36,757 nucleotides of DNA from DASSWG01 sp041689995 (lineage in GTDB: Bacteria; Bacteroidota; Bacteroidia; Flavobacteriales; Flavobacteriaceae), in NCBI GenBank assembly GCA_041689995.1, contig JBDNFD010000003.1, forward strand, positions 1 to 36,757, written 5' to 3'. Numbering within the stretch: the stretch's first letter is position 1; every line of letters starts with the position of its first letter. A program made the translations under genes and the position numbers. The notes beneath the pieces were generated by a model. The model searched no databases, had not been told where the DNA came from, and saw nothing but the letters and a program-made list of their open reading frames with translations. Positions 1-7,767 of this stretch are shown one piece after another.

Positions 1-962
1 AGCAACAATCCAATCCCGAAAATAGGTAAAATGGTTTTGTAGAAGTTGAACACAATTTTACGAAATCCTGAATCGCTGTTCGTCTCTGCCATTTTCGGCA
101 AAATGTACAATGACAATAGCGACATAATGAACAATAAATAATAGCTGGAAATCCGAACCAAAGCTTCCCAATAGCCAGCTTCTTCCAATCCGATCCGATC
201 GATGATAAAATTTCGTACCATTAAAAATACGATAGGAAAAGTAATGCTGGAAACCAATGTCATCAGTGCATATTGGCTTAAATTTCTTCCAAAAAGTCGG
301 GAAATATTGCTCATTCGAAAATTGCCGATCAGACGCAATTTTTTGTTGGCAATTCCCAATGTGATGAGTAAGATTGCGGACGGCAGCACAATGAACGCCA
401 CCATTGCACCTTCCAAACCATATTTTGAAACCAATATTCCGATCATTGCTAAGTTCAACAAATTCGATAAAATATTAATTCCGATCACTTTTTTGAATTC
501 CCCAATTCCCTTCAAAATAGCGAGGCAAAAAACATTAAGCATGCCTAAGGGCAAAATGAATGCGAGGATTTTGAAAACAAACTGAAAATCCCTTTCCGGG
601 AAAATAAGATCGTTCAGAATTCCACTTCCGAAGAACAGAAAAACGCCTAAAATAAAAGTGGTGCAAATTCCGATAAAAAATAGCGTCGAAACAAAACTGG
701 CAAGTCGATTGGAGTCGTTTTTATATTCCGCGGAATAGCGGATCGCACCTTTTTCCAGTCCCAGGGTGGAAAAATTGTTGATCAGGCTCTGAAAATTTGT
801 CAAGTTTCCGAGAAATGCCATTCCCGCAGGACCGATAAAGATGGCGATAATTTTGGTGGTGGCCAGGCCGGTGAATAATTTCACCAAAATCCCCCCGCTA
901 TTTTGCGAAGTGACTTTTAAAAGCGGATTATTTTGAAAAACGGCACGAAAGCGTTGGCGCAT
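1..962 (-). CDS. Wzx-like O-antigen / polysaccharide flippase (partial, C-terminus off the window)
   Basis: I translated this by hand from the minus strand because the frame runs off the left edge without a stop. It starts at the ATG at 960-962 (MRQRFRAVFQNNPLLKVTSQ) and stays open for about 320 residues. The product is very hydrophobic with several membrane segments. Its N-terminus (NSGGILVKLFTGLATTKIIA, then a FIGPAGMAFLGN stretch) matches the lipid-linked oligosaccharide flippases of the polysaccharide-biosynthesis (MATE-like MOP) superfamily, closest to the O-antigen translocase WzxE type. Such proteins move undecaprenyl-linked glycans across the inner membrane. Full-length members are about 420 aa, so roughly 100 aa lie outside. 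ribH lies 113 bp upstream on the same strand. The substrate cannot be read from the sequence. Confidence 0.85.
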   Translation of the reverse strand, partial: MRQRFRAVFQNNPLLKVTSQNSGGILVKLFTGLATTKIIAIFIGPAGMAFLGNLTNFQSLINNFSTLGLEKGAIRYSAEYKNDSNRLASFVSTLFFIGICTTFILGVFLFFGSGILNDLIFPERDFQFVFKILAFILPLGMLNVFCLAILKGIGEFKKVIGINILSNLLNLAMIGILVSKYGLEGAMVAFIVLPSAILLITLGIANKKLRLIGNFRMSNISRLFGRNLSQYALMTLVSSITFPIVFLMVRNFIIDRIGLEEAGYWEALVRISSYYLLFIMSLLSLYILPKMAETNSDSGFRKIVFNFYKTILPIFGIGLL

Positions 963-1075
963 GGCGGAAAAATAATAGAACGAAAATAGGGATTTTAAAC
1001 GTACGAATAAAAGGCAAGACGGATTTTGGACGAAATCACGCTATATTATTCTCTGGGAAAAAACCGGATCAAGAA

Positions 1076-1573
1076 TTAAGACTTCGCTTCTTTTCGCAAT
1101 TGCGCCATTTTAATTGCGGCGATGGCGGCTTCGGTGCCTTTGTTGCCATGTTTTCCGCCAGAACGATCGATGGATTGTTGTTCGGTGTTATCGGTCAAAA
1201 CACAAAAAATCACGGGAATATCTCTTTGTATGTTTAGATCTTTTATTCCTTGGGAAACCGCTTCGCATACAAAATCGAAATGTTTTGTTTCACCTTGAAT
1301 TACACAGCCGATGGAAATAATAGCATCGAGCAAGTCATGGGTTTCTTGCATTTTTTTGCAACCATAAATCAATTCAAAACTTCCCGGAACGTTCCACCTA
1401 ATAATATTTTCTTTCAAAACCCCATTTTCTAATAAAGCATCAAAAGCACCTTGAAACAAGCCTTGGGTAATTTTTTCGTTCCATTCGGAAACCACGATCC
1501 CAAATGCGAAATTTTTCGCATTCGGAAGATCTTCCTTTTTGTATTCAGATAAATTTTTGCCTATGGTAGCCAA
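1076..1573 (-). CDS. ribH: 6,7-dimethyl-8-ribityllumazine synthase
   Basis: This enzyme condenses 5-amino-6-ribitylaminouracil with 3,4-dihydroxy-2-butanone 4-phosphate, the penultimate step of riboflavin synthesis, in the cytosol. At 165 aa it has the family length. Visible motifs are the substrate-stacking aromatic in SEWN (Trp31), GSFE (64-67), GETKH with the catalytic His98, and the phosphate-site Arg137 in SIDRSGGKHGNKG. The start is a TTG at 1571-1573: the frame is closed by a TAA four codons upstream, no ATG is available, and the encoded (M)ATIGKNLS is the usual flavobacterial N-terminus. It lies 82 bp downstream of the TPR gene on the same strand and may be co-transcribed with it. Confidence 0.96.
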   Translation of the reverse strand: MATIGKNLSEYKKEDLPNAKNFAFGIVVSEWNEKITQGLFQGAFDALLENGVLKENIIRWNVPGSFELIYGCKKMQETHDLLDAIISIGCVIQGETKHFDFVCEAVSQGIKDLNIQRDIPVIFCVLTDNTEQQSIDRSGGKHGNKGTEAAIAAIKMAQLRKEAKS

Positions 1574-1576
1574 TGG

Positions 1577-1626
1577 AAATGTTTAAAGTCAAATGTTTAA
1601 TGTAAAAGGGATACTGTTTAATGTAA
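1577..1626. repeat. short degenerate AT-rich repeats between TPR gene and ribH
   Basis: The 10-mer aaatgtttaa occurs at 1577-1586 and 1591-1600, and the 12-mer tgtttaatgtaa occurs exactly at 1594-1605 and 1615-1626. They fill most of the 82-bp gap between the TPR gene and ribH. No coding content is visible. They resemble the small slipped-strand repeats common in flavobacterial intergenic DNA. Confidence 0.5.
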
Positions 1627-1655
1627 CTAATTAGTCCTTAAACATTATACCTTAA

Positions 1656-2411
1656 TCATTTAATAGCTATTGCTTGTCCCAAATACACCGGGACTTTTTC
1701 TGTTTCTGGGGCTTTGGGGTATTCTTCTTTTAGTTTGTTCAAGTGTTTTTCAGCGGTTTTGCCTTGGCCGAGTTCAATTGCGGTGATCGCCGATTTCAAT
1801 AAAAATTTCGGAGTGGTGAAAGAATTACTGCGTATAGATGCTGCCTTTTCGTAATAATTCAAGGCTTGTTCTGGCTGTTTCAGTTGCATGAATGCATCAC
1901 CGATGGCACCTTTTGCCAAAGGAGATAGAATTTCATCATCACTTTTGAATTGATCCAATTGCGAAATCGCTTCTTGGTATTTTCCGGTGTTCAAATAAGC
2001 CATTCCGGCGTAATAATGTGCCAAATTTCCGGCGTCGGTCCTGGAATATTCTTCTGCGATTTGAAGAAATCCGTACATTCCACCGCTTCCGTTTAAAGAC
2101 AAAACGAAAAGCGAATCTTTTTCTGCTGAGGGGGCGGCCAGGGCTTCGCCAAAATGGGTTTGAGCTTGTGCCATTTCATTGGAGGCTTCGGCTTCATTTG
2201 GCGTTTGAATGAAACGTTCGTATCCCAAATAGCCCAAAATAACCACGGCCACAATTCCAATAATTACAAAAATATAGAGTTGGTTCTTTGCGACCCAAAC
2301 TTCGGTTTTGTTCGCACTTTCGTCCAAGGAATTGAAAACCCCAGCCGTTGTGGATTTCTCCTCAATATCCTGCCGTTTGGATTTTTGTCCTTTTTTCTTA
2401 TAGGTTGCCAT
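1656..2411 (-). CDS. membrane-anchored tetratricopeptide repeat protein (YfgM-like)
   Basis: This 251-aa protein has a charged Lys-rich cytoplasmic N-terminus (1-40), one hydrophobic segment (about 45-64, LYIFVIIGIVAVVILGYLGY) and a long extracytoplasmic part. That part contains helical hairpins of TPR type at about 125-200 (AHYYAGMAYLNTGKYQEAI, then GAIGDAFMQLKQPEQALNYY). The architecture matches bacterial YfgM/TPR_21-type proteins, which in E. coli work with periplasmic chaperones and the Sec translocon. That function is known for the E. coli protein, not shown here. The start is the ATG at 2409-2411. It diverges from recF across a 147-bp gap and precedes ribH; the order TPR-recF is, from memory, usual in Flavobacteriaceae. 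Confidence 0.85.
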   Translation of the reverse strand: MATYKKKGQKSKRQDIEEKSTTAGVFNSLDESANKTEVWVAKNQLYIFVIIGIVAVVILGYLGYERFIQTPNEAEASNEMAQAQTHFGEALAAPSAEKDSLFVLSLNGSGGMYGFLQIAEEYSRTDAGNLAHYYAGMAYLNTGKYQEAISQLDQFKSDDEILSPLAKGAIGDAFMQLKQPEQALNYYEKAASIRSNSFTTPKFLLKSAITAIELGQGKTAEKHLNKLKEEYPKAPETEKVPVYLGQAIAIK

Positions 2412-2558
2412 ATCAAATGCTTAATGAACGGCAAAAATAGAATTTTTCTTGTTATTTTGAAGGGAATTAATTTGTTATTTTTCAATACTTTGCAGACAGG
2501 GAACTTTAGCGAAAAATCCCTTTCTTCTAATATGTAATCTTTTGAGAAACAAATATTT

Positions 2559-3644
2559 ATGTATTTAAAAAAACTTTCAATTATACAATATAAAAATTTT
2601 GATTCCGTGAATTTTGAATTCGATGCAAAAATAAATTGTCTCGTTGGTCCAAATGGAACGGGAAAAACCAATGTATTGGATAGTATTTACCACCTCGCTT
2701 TTGGCAAAAGTTATTTTAATCCGGTCACAGGACAAAATATTAAACACGGTACAGAATTTTTTGTTGTGGATGGTGAATTTGAAAAAGACGACCGCACGGA
2801 AAAAATTGTGGTTAGCGCCAAAAAGAACCAAAAAAAAATCATTAACCGAAACGGAAAAGCTTACGGAAAATTCAGCGATCATATAGGTTTTATTCCATTG
2901 GTCATTATTTCGCCCGCAGATCGTGATTTGATTATTGAAGGGAGCGAAACCCGTCGAAAATTCATGGATGGCGTGATTTCACAGGGTGACAAATCCTATT
3001 TGAACCAGTTGATAAATTACAACAAAGTGCTGGCGCAACGAAATTCACTTTTAAAATATTTTGCCGCCAACCGGAATTTTGAACGGGACACGTTGGAAAT
3101 CTATAATCATCAGTTGCAGGAAATTGGGCCGATAATTCACGAAAAGCGAAAGGAATTTTTAGCGGAATTCATTCCAATTTTTAAAAGACGCTATGCGGCC
3201 ATTTCGAACAATAAGGAGCAAGTGGGATTAATTTATAAAAGTCAACTTTTCAAAAATGACTTTGCTGAACTTTTAAAGGAGAATTTACAGCGGGACTTAG
3301 TGCTGCAATATACCGGTGCCGGCACGCATAAAGACGATTTGGTTTTGGAAATAAACGAACATCCGGTGAAAAAGTTCGGATCTCAGGGCCAACAAAAAAC
3401 CTATTTGGTCGCTTTGAAATTGGCACAGTATGATTTTATCAAAAATCAGAGCGGGCAAAACCCAATTTTATTGTTGGACGATATTTTCGACAAACTGGAC
3501 GAACAGCGGGTTTCGCACATTGTGGATCTGGTCACAAAAGATGGACTGGGGCAATTGTTCTTGAGCGACACGCACGCCGAGCGCACGGAAAATGTGGTGA
3601 AAAACAATACGGCAAGTTATAAAATGATAAATTTGGAAGAGTGA
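2559..3644 (+). CDS. recF: DNA replication/repair protein RecF
   Basis: RecF is an SMC-like ABC ATPase that acts with RecO and RecR to load RecA at single-strand gaps. The 361-aa product starts with MYLKKLSIIQYKNF. It shows Walker A GPNGTGKT (30-37), the ABC signature region FGSQGQQKT and Walker B ILLLDDIFDKLD (about 303-314), followed by the LFLSDTHAER switch. The length is normal for the family. The ATG at 2559 begins the conserved first beta strand. Only 13 bp separate its stop from the convergent SBBP gene; the two ends (GAGTGA on each strand) form a 7-bp inverted repeat at 3638-3644/3658-3664 that may act as a weak shared terminator. Confidence 0.97.
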   Translation: MYLKKLSIIQYKNFDSVNFEFDAKINCLVGPNGTGKTNVLDSIYHLAFGKSYFNPVTGQNIKHGTEFFVVDGEFEKDDRTEKIVVSAKKNQKKIINRNGKAYGKFSDHIGFIPLVIISPADRDLIIEGSETRRKFMDGVISQGDKSYLNQLINYNKVLAQRNSLLKYFAANRNFERDTLEIYNHQLQEIGPIIHEKRKEFLAEFIPIFKRRYAAISNNKEQVGLIYKSQLFKNDFAELLKENLQRDLVLQYTGAGTHKDDLVLEINEHPVKKFGSQGQQKTYLVALKLAQYDFIKNQSGQNPILLLDDIFDKLDEQRVSHIVDLVTKDGLGQLFLSDTHAERTENVVKNNTASYKMINLEE

Positions 3645-3657
3645 GTTTTTAGTTCGT

Positions 3658-5451
3658 TCACTCTACAATTAATTTCAACATTTGGCTTTTTCCATCTTCG
3701 ATTTGCAGACTTAAAAAATACATCCCCGAAGAAAGTTTGCCGTGCAAATTAATGGGCTGACCCACTTTTACTTTATTTTGCGAAAATATTTTCCGGCCCC
3801 CAAGATCGTATAGGGAAAGTTGCATTTCCCCAAGGTTTGTTCCTTGTATTGTGAATTGCCCAGATGTGGGATTTGGCCAAAGGCTCCATTGTGAAATGGA
3901 AGCATCGTTTATGCCCAAACCCTCCGGCACGAATTTGACCAAAAAAGAATTGGTGGGGTTGTTTCCCGCCGGGAGTGTCGGTTGATAACCATCGGGGGTT
4001 GCCATGGCGTTATGGCTTTGTGTGGTTCCCACTAAATAGAAATTGTTCTCATAGTTTGCCGGAAGCACGTTTACAATTTTGTCCATTTCATCCCCTCCGT
4101 AATAACTGGCGAAAAAAAGGCTGCCGTCTTCCGAGAATTTTGCGAAATATCCATCCGTGCTGAATCCTGAACTAAATGGGTTCAATTCTTCTTGGTAAGC
4201 TCCGGAAGTGGAAATATTGGTTGGCGAAGTAGTGGATCCCGAAAGCCATAGTTCATTTGTTTCCAAATTCAAATCGAGTTGGGCGGAAAAAGTGGCATAC
4301 TGCCCAACCACTGTTGTTCCAAAATACGTACCCCAAAGAAGATTTCCCGTCATGGCATCGAATTTTGCCAATAAGGGACTTCGATCACCCAGAAGGTTTT
4401 GTTGAAAAGCCCCATCGGTGGCAATATTGTCCAAACTTTCAGTATGGGCTGTTAGGTAAATGGAATTTCTTGTCGCCACAATATCAAATATACTACTGTT
4501 TATCGTTTCTTCCAATTCCCCGCCGTAGTACGTGCTCCAGATTCGGCTTCCAGAAGGTGAAAATTTGGAAATGAACAGATCTGTAGCGCCGTTGTTCTGG
4601 GGCTGATAGGCTTCGGAAGTTGCATAATATCCAGTATCGTTATCTGAGGAACCGACGGTAAAAATATTTCCAGAAGAATCTATGCTTACGTCCGAAATCC
4701 CTTCATTTGTTTCCCCTGTTCCGTAATATGTTCCCCAAATACGCGCCCCATTTTCATCAAATTTCATAATCAGACCCACTCGTTGATTGTTCACATCGGA
4801 AAAGATTACATTCTGTTGGAAACTTCCAGAGGTGGTTAAATACATAGTGGAATTTACAACACCCACGATTACAATTTCTCCATTTTCCACAGCGACGCCC
4901 GTTATACTTTCCATGCGTTCACCGTCTATATAGGTAGCCCAAATCAATTCTCCTGTTTCGGAGAATTTTGCCAAATAGCTTGCCGTATAACGGGGAATGG
5001 TTATTGGTTCTGAATCTACCATGAATTCCTGAAAAGAATTTGAGGTGGCGATTGCTGTAGTGCTATTTGTGGAACCTACAATATAAATATTATTATTATG
5101 CCAAGCAATATCAGTTGGCCAGTCACCACCTTCACCGCCAAAAAAAGTGGCCCAAACCAGATTTCCTTCCGAATCGAATTTGTAAAGAAAAACATCGGAA
5201 ACGCCTCCGCCATAAGTGGTTTGGTGCACTCCTGATGTTGTGTAGGAGGCCGCTTCCGCTTCCATGGCATAAGCTTCAACTTCCGATAAAATATATATGT
5301 TCCCATCTGAATCCATTGTGGTTGAAATAGCCCGTGTAGTGTATGGGCCATAGTATGTGCCCCAATCCCGTTCATAAGGGAACGAGCTGGTTTGGGCAGA
5401 TGTATTTCCCATAAAAAGACAGACAAACAAAACTATTGCAATGTATTTCAT
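3658..5451 (-). CDS. T9SS-secreted SBBP beta-propeller protein
   Basis: The 597-aa product begins with a signal peptide (MKYIAIVLFVCLFMGNTSAQ) and ends in a type A T9SS sorting domain (about 520-597: SLWPNPTSGQFTI, then LYDLGGRKIF and GMYFLSLQIEDGKSQMLKLI). The middle holds seven repeats of the SBBP type. Each has an aromatic strand such as WGTYYG, WATFFGG or WSTYYGG, followed by a strand like NIYIVGSTNST, which suggests a complete seven-bladed propeller. Such proteins are exported by Sec, cross the outer membrane by T9SS and are anchored or released at the surface. The ligand is unknown. It is the last gene of a three-gene minus-strand operon, 24 bp after the 153-aa gene. Confidence 0.9.
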   Translation of the reverse strand: MKYIAIVLFVCLFMGNTSAQTSSFPYERDWGTYYGPYTTRAISTTMDSDGNIYILSEVEAYAMEAEAASYTTSGVHQTTYGGGVSDVFLYKFDSEGNLVWATFFGGEGGDWPTDIAWHNNNIYIVGSTNSTTAIATSNSFQEFMVDSEPITIPRYTASYLAKFSETGELIWATYIDGERMESITGVAVENGEIVIVGVVNSTMYLTTSGSFQQNVIFSDVNNQRVGLIMKFDENGARIWGTYYGTGETNEGISDVSIDSSGNIFTVGSSDNDTGYYATSEAYQPQNNGATDLFISKFSPSGSRIWSTYYGGELEETINSSIFDIVATRNSIYLTAHTESLDNIATDGAFQQNLLGDRSPLLAKFDAMTGNLLWGTYFGTTVVGQYATFSAQLDLNLETNELWLSGSTTSPTNISTSGAYQEELNPFSSGFSTDGYFAKFSEDGSLFFASYYGGDEMDKIVNVLPANYENNFYLVGTTQSHNAMATPDGYQPTLPAGNNPTNSFLVKFVPEGLGINDASISQWSLWPNPTSGQFTIQGTNLGEMQLSLYDLGGRKIFSQNKVKVGQPINLHGKLSSGMYFLSLQIEDGKSQMLKLIVE

Positions 5452-5481
5452 GGTTTTAAATGGTTTTAATCGGTTTTAATC
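5452..5481. repeat. three 10-bp tandem repeats spanning a stop codon and the next gene's leader
   Basis: Reading the plus strand, ggttttaaat (5452-5461) is followed by ggttttaatc at 5462-5471 and 5472-5481. On the coding (minus) strand this is GATTAAAACC twice and then ATTTAAAACC, directly before the ATG of the SBBP gene. The first unit contains the stop codon (TAA, 5476-5478) of the upstream 153-aa gene. Copy-number change would alter the spacing between the two genes by 10 bp. Confidence 0.75.
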
Positions 5482-5937
5482 GGTAATGGTCACTAATTTT
5501 GTCAAAAGTGCCACCTCTTCAAAAGTTGCTGTTATTGGTGTGCCACCACAGGCACTAATATCTGTATCCGTAGCAGCTCCACAACTTTCAAGACCAATGG
5601 AGATACCTGTTCCATCGTTGGTTTTAAATGCAACAAATCGTGCATCTCCCATTGCATTGAGCTGACTACCGGTTATTGTTCCCATTGGGTTGTCATACCA
5701 ATTGAATGTAGCGGATCCATATAGGGCAAAATCATCAAAGCTAATAGAACTATTGGGATATAACAATAGAAAACTCATACTTTGATATTGATCATCTTCA
5801 CAATCAGTACCTGCCACATAGGCAAATACAGTGAAGTTCAATGCACAATCCGTATAATTATAGATTGTCAATGTTTCCGTTTGAGCCACTGAATTTAGCC
5901 CAGTCATTAAAGCGATAAATAAAATAATTTTTTTCAT
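5476..5937 (-). CDS. small secreted protein of unknown function
   Basis: I do not recognise the family. The 153-aa product has a clear signal peptide (MKKIILFIALMTGLNSVAQ) and a mature part of about 134 aa that is rich in Thr, Asn, Asp and aromatic residues, as in small beta-sandwich exoproteins. Cysteines occur in TDCALN, GTDCED, LESCGA and SACGG, so one or two disulphides are possible. No lipobox and no T9SS tail are visible. It sits between a lipoprotein gene (18 bp upstream) and the T9SS-sorted propeller gene (24 bp downstream) on the same strand, so it is probably co-expressed with both. A role as periplasmic or surface partner of the propeller is only inference. Confidence 0.75.
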   Translation of the reverse strand: MKKIILFIALMTGLNSVAQTETLTIYNYTDCALNFTVFAYVAGTDCEDDQYQSMSFLLLYPNSSISFDDFALYGSATFNWYDNPMGTITGSQLNAMGDARFVAFKTNDGTGISIGLESCGAATDTDISACGGTPITATFEEVALLTKLVTITD

Positions 5938-5955
5938 GGTTTCTTGTTTTTAAAT

Positions 5956-6318
5956 TTATAAAATAAGTTTCCCTTGGGTTTTTTCAAAATGTAGGATAAT
6001 TGCACTTTTTATAATAGAGCCGTTTTCGTCCATGTTCTTTAAACTTTCGTCGGTTGCCCCGTTTGCCTGCAACAACAATTTTGAAGCGTTCAACAATAAG
6101 GTTTTTCGCTTTTCTTTATAAATTGATTTTAATTTATTTTTTGAAGTCCTATATTCGGGAGCATTCGTAGATTTCATTGCACTTTCGAAATTTATCAATG
6201 CTGTTTCAAGGCTTATTTTCTGACTTGTTGTTTCATTAATAAATTCTTTTTCACATCCGGCAAAAGTTAGACAAGATGCCATCAGCAATAGACATAATAA
6301 GGTTTTGGTTGTTTTCAT
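5956..6318 (-). CDS. small helical lipoprotein, unknown function
   Basis: The product is 120 aa. The N-terminus MKTTKTLLCLLLMASCLTFAGCEKEF is a lipoprotein signal with the lipobox TFAGC and acidic residues just after the cysteine. The remainder is Lys- and Glu-rich and looks mostly helical (ALINFESAMKS, RKTLLLNASKLLLQ). I recognise no domain. It is the first gene of the three-gene minus-strand cluster and is divergent from the thioredoxin-fold gene, with 176 bp of AT-rich DNA between them where the cluster promoter should lie. Confidence 0.75.
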   Translation of the reverse strand: MKTTKTLLCLLLMASCLTFAGCEKEFINETTSQKISLETALINFESAMKSTNAPEYRTSKNKLKSIYKEKRKTLLLNASKLLLQANGATDESLKNMDENGSIIKSAIILHFEKTQGKLIL

Positions 6319-6494
6319 AATAATAAATTTTAGAATACTACAAATACCAAATTACAACTTTATTTTTAAAACATTCATATTGTCGTTTAATTTTGTTTTT
6401 GTCGAAAGAATTCATAGAAGAAGATGTGGCTTCAGAATTATTGTTTATTTTTAGCCTTGGTTAAATTAAAATCAAATATTTTTTTAAAATTCCC

Positions 6495-6908
6495 ATGAAA
6501 TACACTTTCAATTTAGTCCTGATTTTGTTGCTTTCAATTCAGGGCTTTTCGCAAACAAATTTGGAAATTGTGAAAAACAGTGTGGACAGTACAATTGTTT
6601 TAGATCAAAAATTTAATCTTATCATGATTTCCCATAGCAATTGCGGACATTGTTTGATAGCTTTAAGAGAACTCCAAGCCGTTCACGAGTTTATGGAAAT
6701 TATTGTAGTGAATTTTGGTTCCTATGAAAAAACCATTGAACTTTCGGAGAAATATCCCTATGTTTTTTTGGATGGTGAGAAAATAGAAAGTTTGAGCCGG
6801 CAGAAATTTTTCCCAAGATTTTTTCTATATAAAAACAACGATCTAGTTTGGAAAGGGAAAGGTTGGTTGGACAAAAGCCTTCAGAAAATAAAGCGAGAAT
6901 TAAAGTAG
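6495..6908 (+). CDS. exported thioredoxin-fold protein with CGHC motif
   Basis: The 137-aa product has a signal peptide (MKYTFNLVLILLLSIQGFSQ) and one thioredoxin-like domain. The redox motif is Cys-Gly-His-Cys (residues 50-53, in MISHSNCGHCLIAL), the same four residues as in protein disulphide isomerases, which favours oxidase/isomerase or general disulphide chemistry. A Pro at 107 (FFPRFFLYKNN) sits where the cis-proline loop is expected. The strand order beta-CxxC helix-beta-helix-beta is complete, with no membrane anchor after cleavage, so it should be periplasmic. It is 63 bp upstream of a small lipoprotein gene on the same strand. Its substrate is unknown; secreted Cys-containing neighbours are candidates. 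Confidence 0.8.
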   Translation: MKYTFNLVLILLLSIQGFSQTNLEIVKNSVDSTIVLDQKFNLIMISHSNCGHCLIALRELQAVHEFMEIIVVNFGSYEKTIELSEKYPYVFLDGEKIESLSRQKFFPRFFLYKNNDLVWKGKGWLDKSLQKIKRELK

Positions 6909-6971
6909 GGACGACTTTTCTTCCTCCAATTATTTTTATCTTTACAGACTTCAATTTCAGCAAAAACAAAG

Positions 6972-7403
6972 ATGAAAATCACTGCCTATATTTTTTTGTT
7001 CCTTTCATTGTTTGCCTGCAATACGGAAACCAATAACGAGCAAATTGAAAACTTGAACGGATATTGGGCAATTTCGAAGGCCGAAAGGGCAGATGGATCG
7101 GTCAAGGATTATGCTTTCAGTGGATTGGTGGATTATATTGAAATTGAAAACAACAAAGGTTTTCGCAAAAAGGTAAAACCAAAAATGGATGGCACTTATT
7201 TTATTACAAATAACGAAGAAAATATTGTTGTAAAGGTCGAAAATGACAGTATAAACCTTTATTATTCCACAAAAATGGACAATTGGAAAGAGACGTTGAT
7301 CTCTTCGGGAAAAAATGAAATTGTGCTAGAAAACGAAGATGGAAACAAATATACCTACAAACGGTTTAATTTAGATTTAGGCAATGGCGAGGAGAAACAA
7401 TGA
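6972..7403 (+). CDS. small lipocalin-like lipoprotein
   Basis: The 143-aa product has a lipoprotein signal MKITAYIFLFLSLFAC with Cys16 as the lipidation site. After a short linker it reads NLNGYWAISKAERADGS, then alternating strands (YIEIENN, GTYFITNNEENIVVKV, DSINLYYSTK, EIVLENEDGNKYTYKRF). This pattern is typical of the single-barrel lipocalin-like lipoproteins of flavobacteria. No ligand can be assigned. Its last 20 nt overlap the start of the DUF721 gene, so the two are probably translationally coupled. Finding such a lipoprotein between recF and DUF721 is, from memory, not unusual in this family. Confidence 0.75.
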   Translation: MKITAYIFLFLSLFACNTETNNEQIENLNGYWAISKAERADGSVKDYAFSGLVDYIEIENNKGFRKKVKPKMDGTYFITNNEENIVVKVENDSINLYYSTKMDNWKETLISSGKNEIVLENEDGNKYTYKRFNLDLGNGEEKQ

Positions 7404-7680
7404 AAATACAGATATAAGCACCATTCTTCAAGAGTTTGTTGAAAAAAACAAGCTTCAAAAAGGACTGGACAAAGTGAATGTGAAAGATATTTGGAATTCG
7501 GAAATGGGAGCGCCGATCGCAAAATATACCACCGCTATTAAACTAGATCGTGGCACTTTGTATGTGGCGCTGAGTTCATCGGTTTTGCGGGAAGAATTGG
7601 GCTATGGAAAGGAGAAAATCATTTCCATGCTGAACAAGAAGTTGAGAAAGGAACTTATAAAGAAACTGGTGTTGCGCTAA
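7384..7680 (+). CDS. DUF721 (DciA-like) protein
   Basis: The 98-aa product matches the short DUF721 family: an N-terminal helix (STILQEFVEKNKLQKGLDKVN), a Trp-containing segment (VKDIWNSEMGAPIAKYT), a strand pair (IKLDRGTLYVALSSSVLREEL) and a C-terminal Lys-rich end. DUF721 includes DciA, the ancestral loader or partner of the replicative helicase DnaB, and is often found beside recF. A replication role here is therefore plausible but inferred. It overlaps the preceding lipoprotein gene by 20 nt and ends about 30 bp before a strong bidirectional terminator shared with ndk. Confidence 0.85.
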   Translation: MARRNNENTDISTILQEFVEKNKLQKGLDKVNVKDIWNSEMGAPIAKYTTAIKLDRGTLYVALSSSVLREELGYGKEKIISMLNKKLRKELIKKLVLR

Positions 7681-7713
7681 CTGAGATGGCTGATTTCTAT
7701 CGGTTAGAAATGA

Positions 7714-7743
7714 AAAAATCCCCTTTCATTAAAGGGGATTTTT
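7714..7743. terminator. perfect bidirectional terminator between DUF721 gene and ndk
   Basis: A 13-bp perfect stem (7714-7726 with 7731-7743, aaaaatccccttt / aaaggggattttt) closes on a 4-nt loop (catt). Both flanks supply a T-run on their own strand, so it can end transcripts from the DUF721 gene and from convergent ndk. Confidence 0.9.
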
Positions 7744-7767
7744 CAATATTTTTCTTTTTGCAATCCT

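Noticed and set aside
202..585. 127-aa plus-strand open frame at the left end
   Set aside because: It is antisense to the flippase gene, whose hydrophobic pattern is clear on the minus strand.
2264..2671. 135-aa minus-strand open frame across the TPR/recF gap
   Set aside because: It overlaps the starts of both real genes in another frame and shows no signal peptide, domain or leader.
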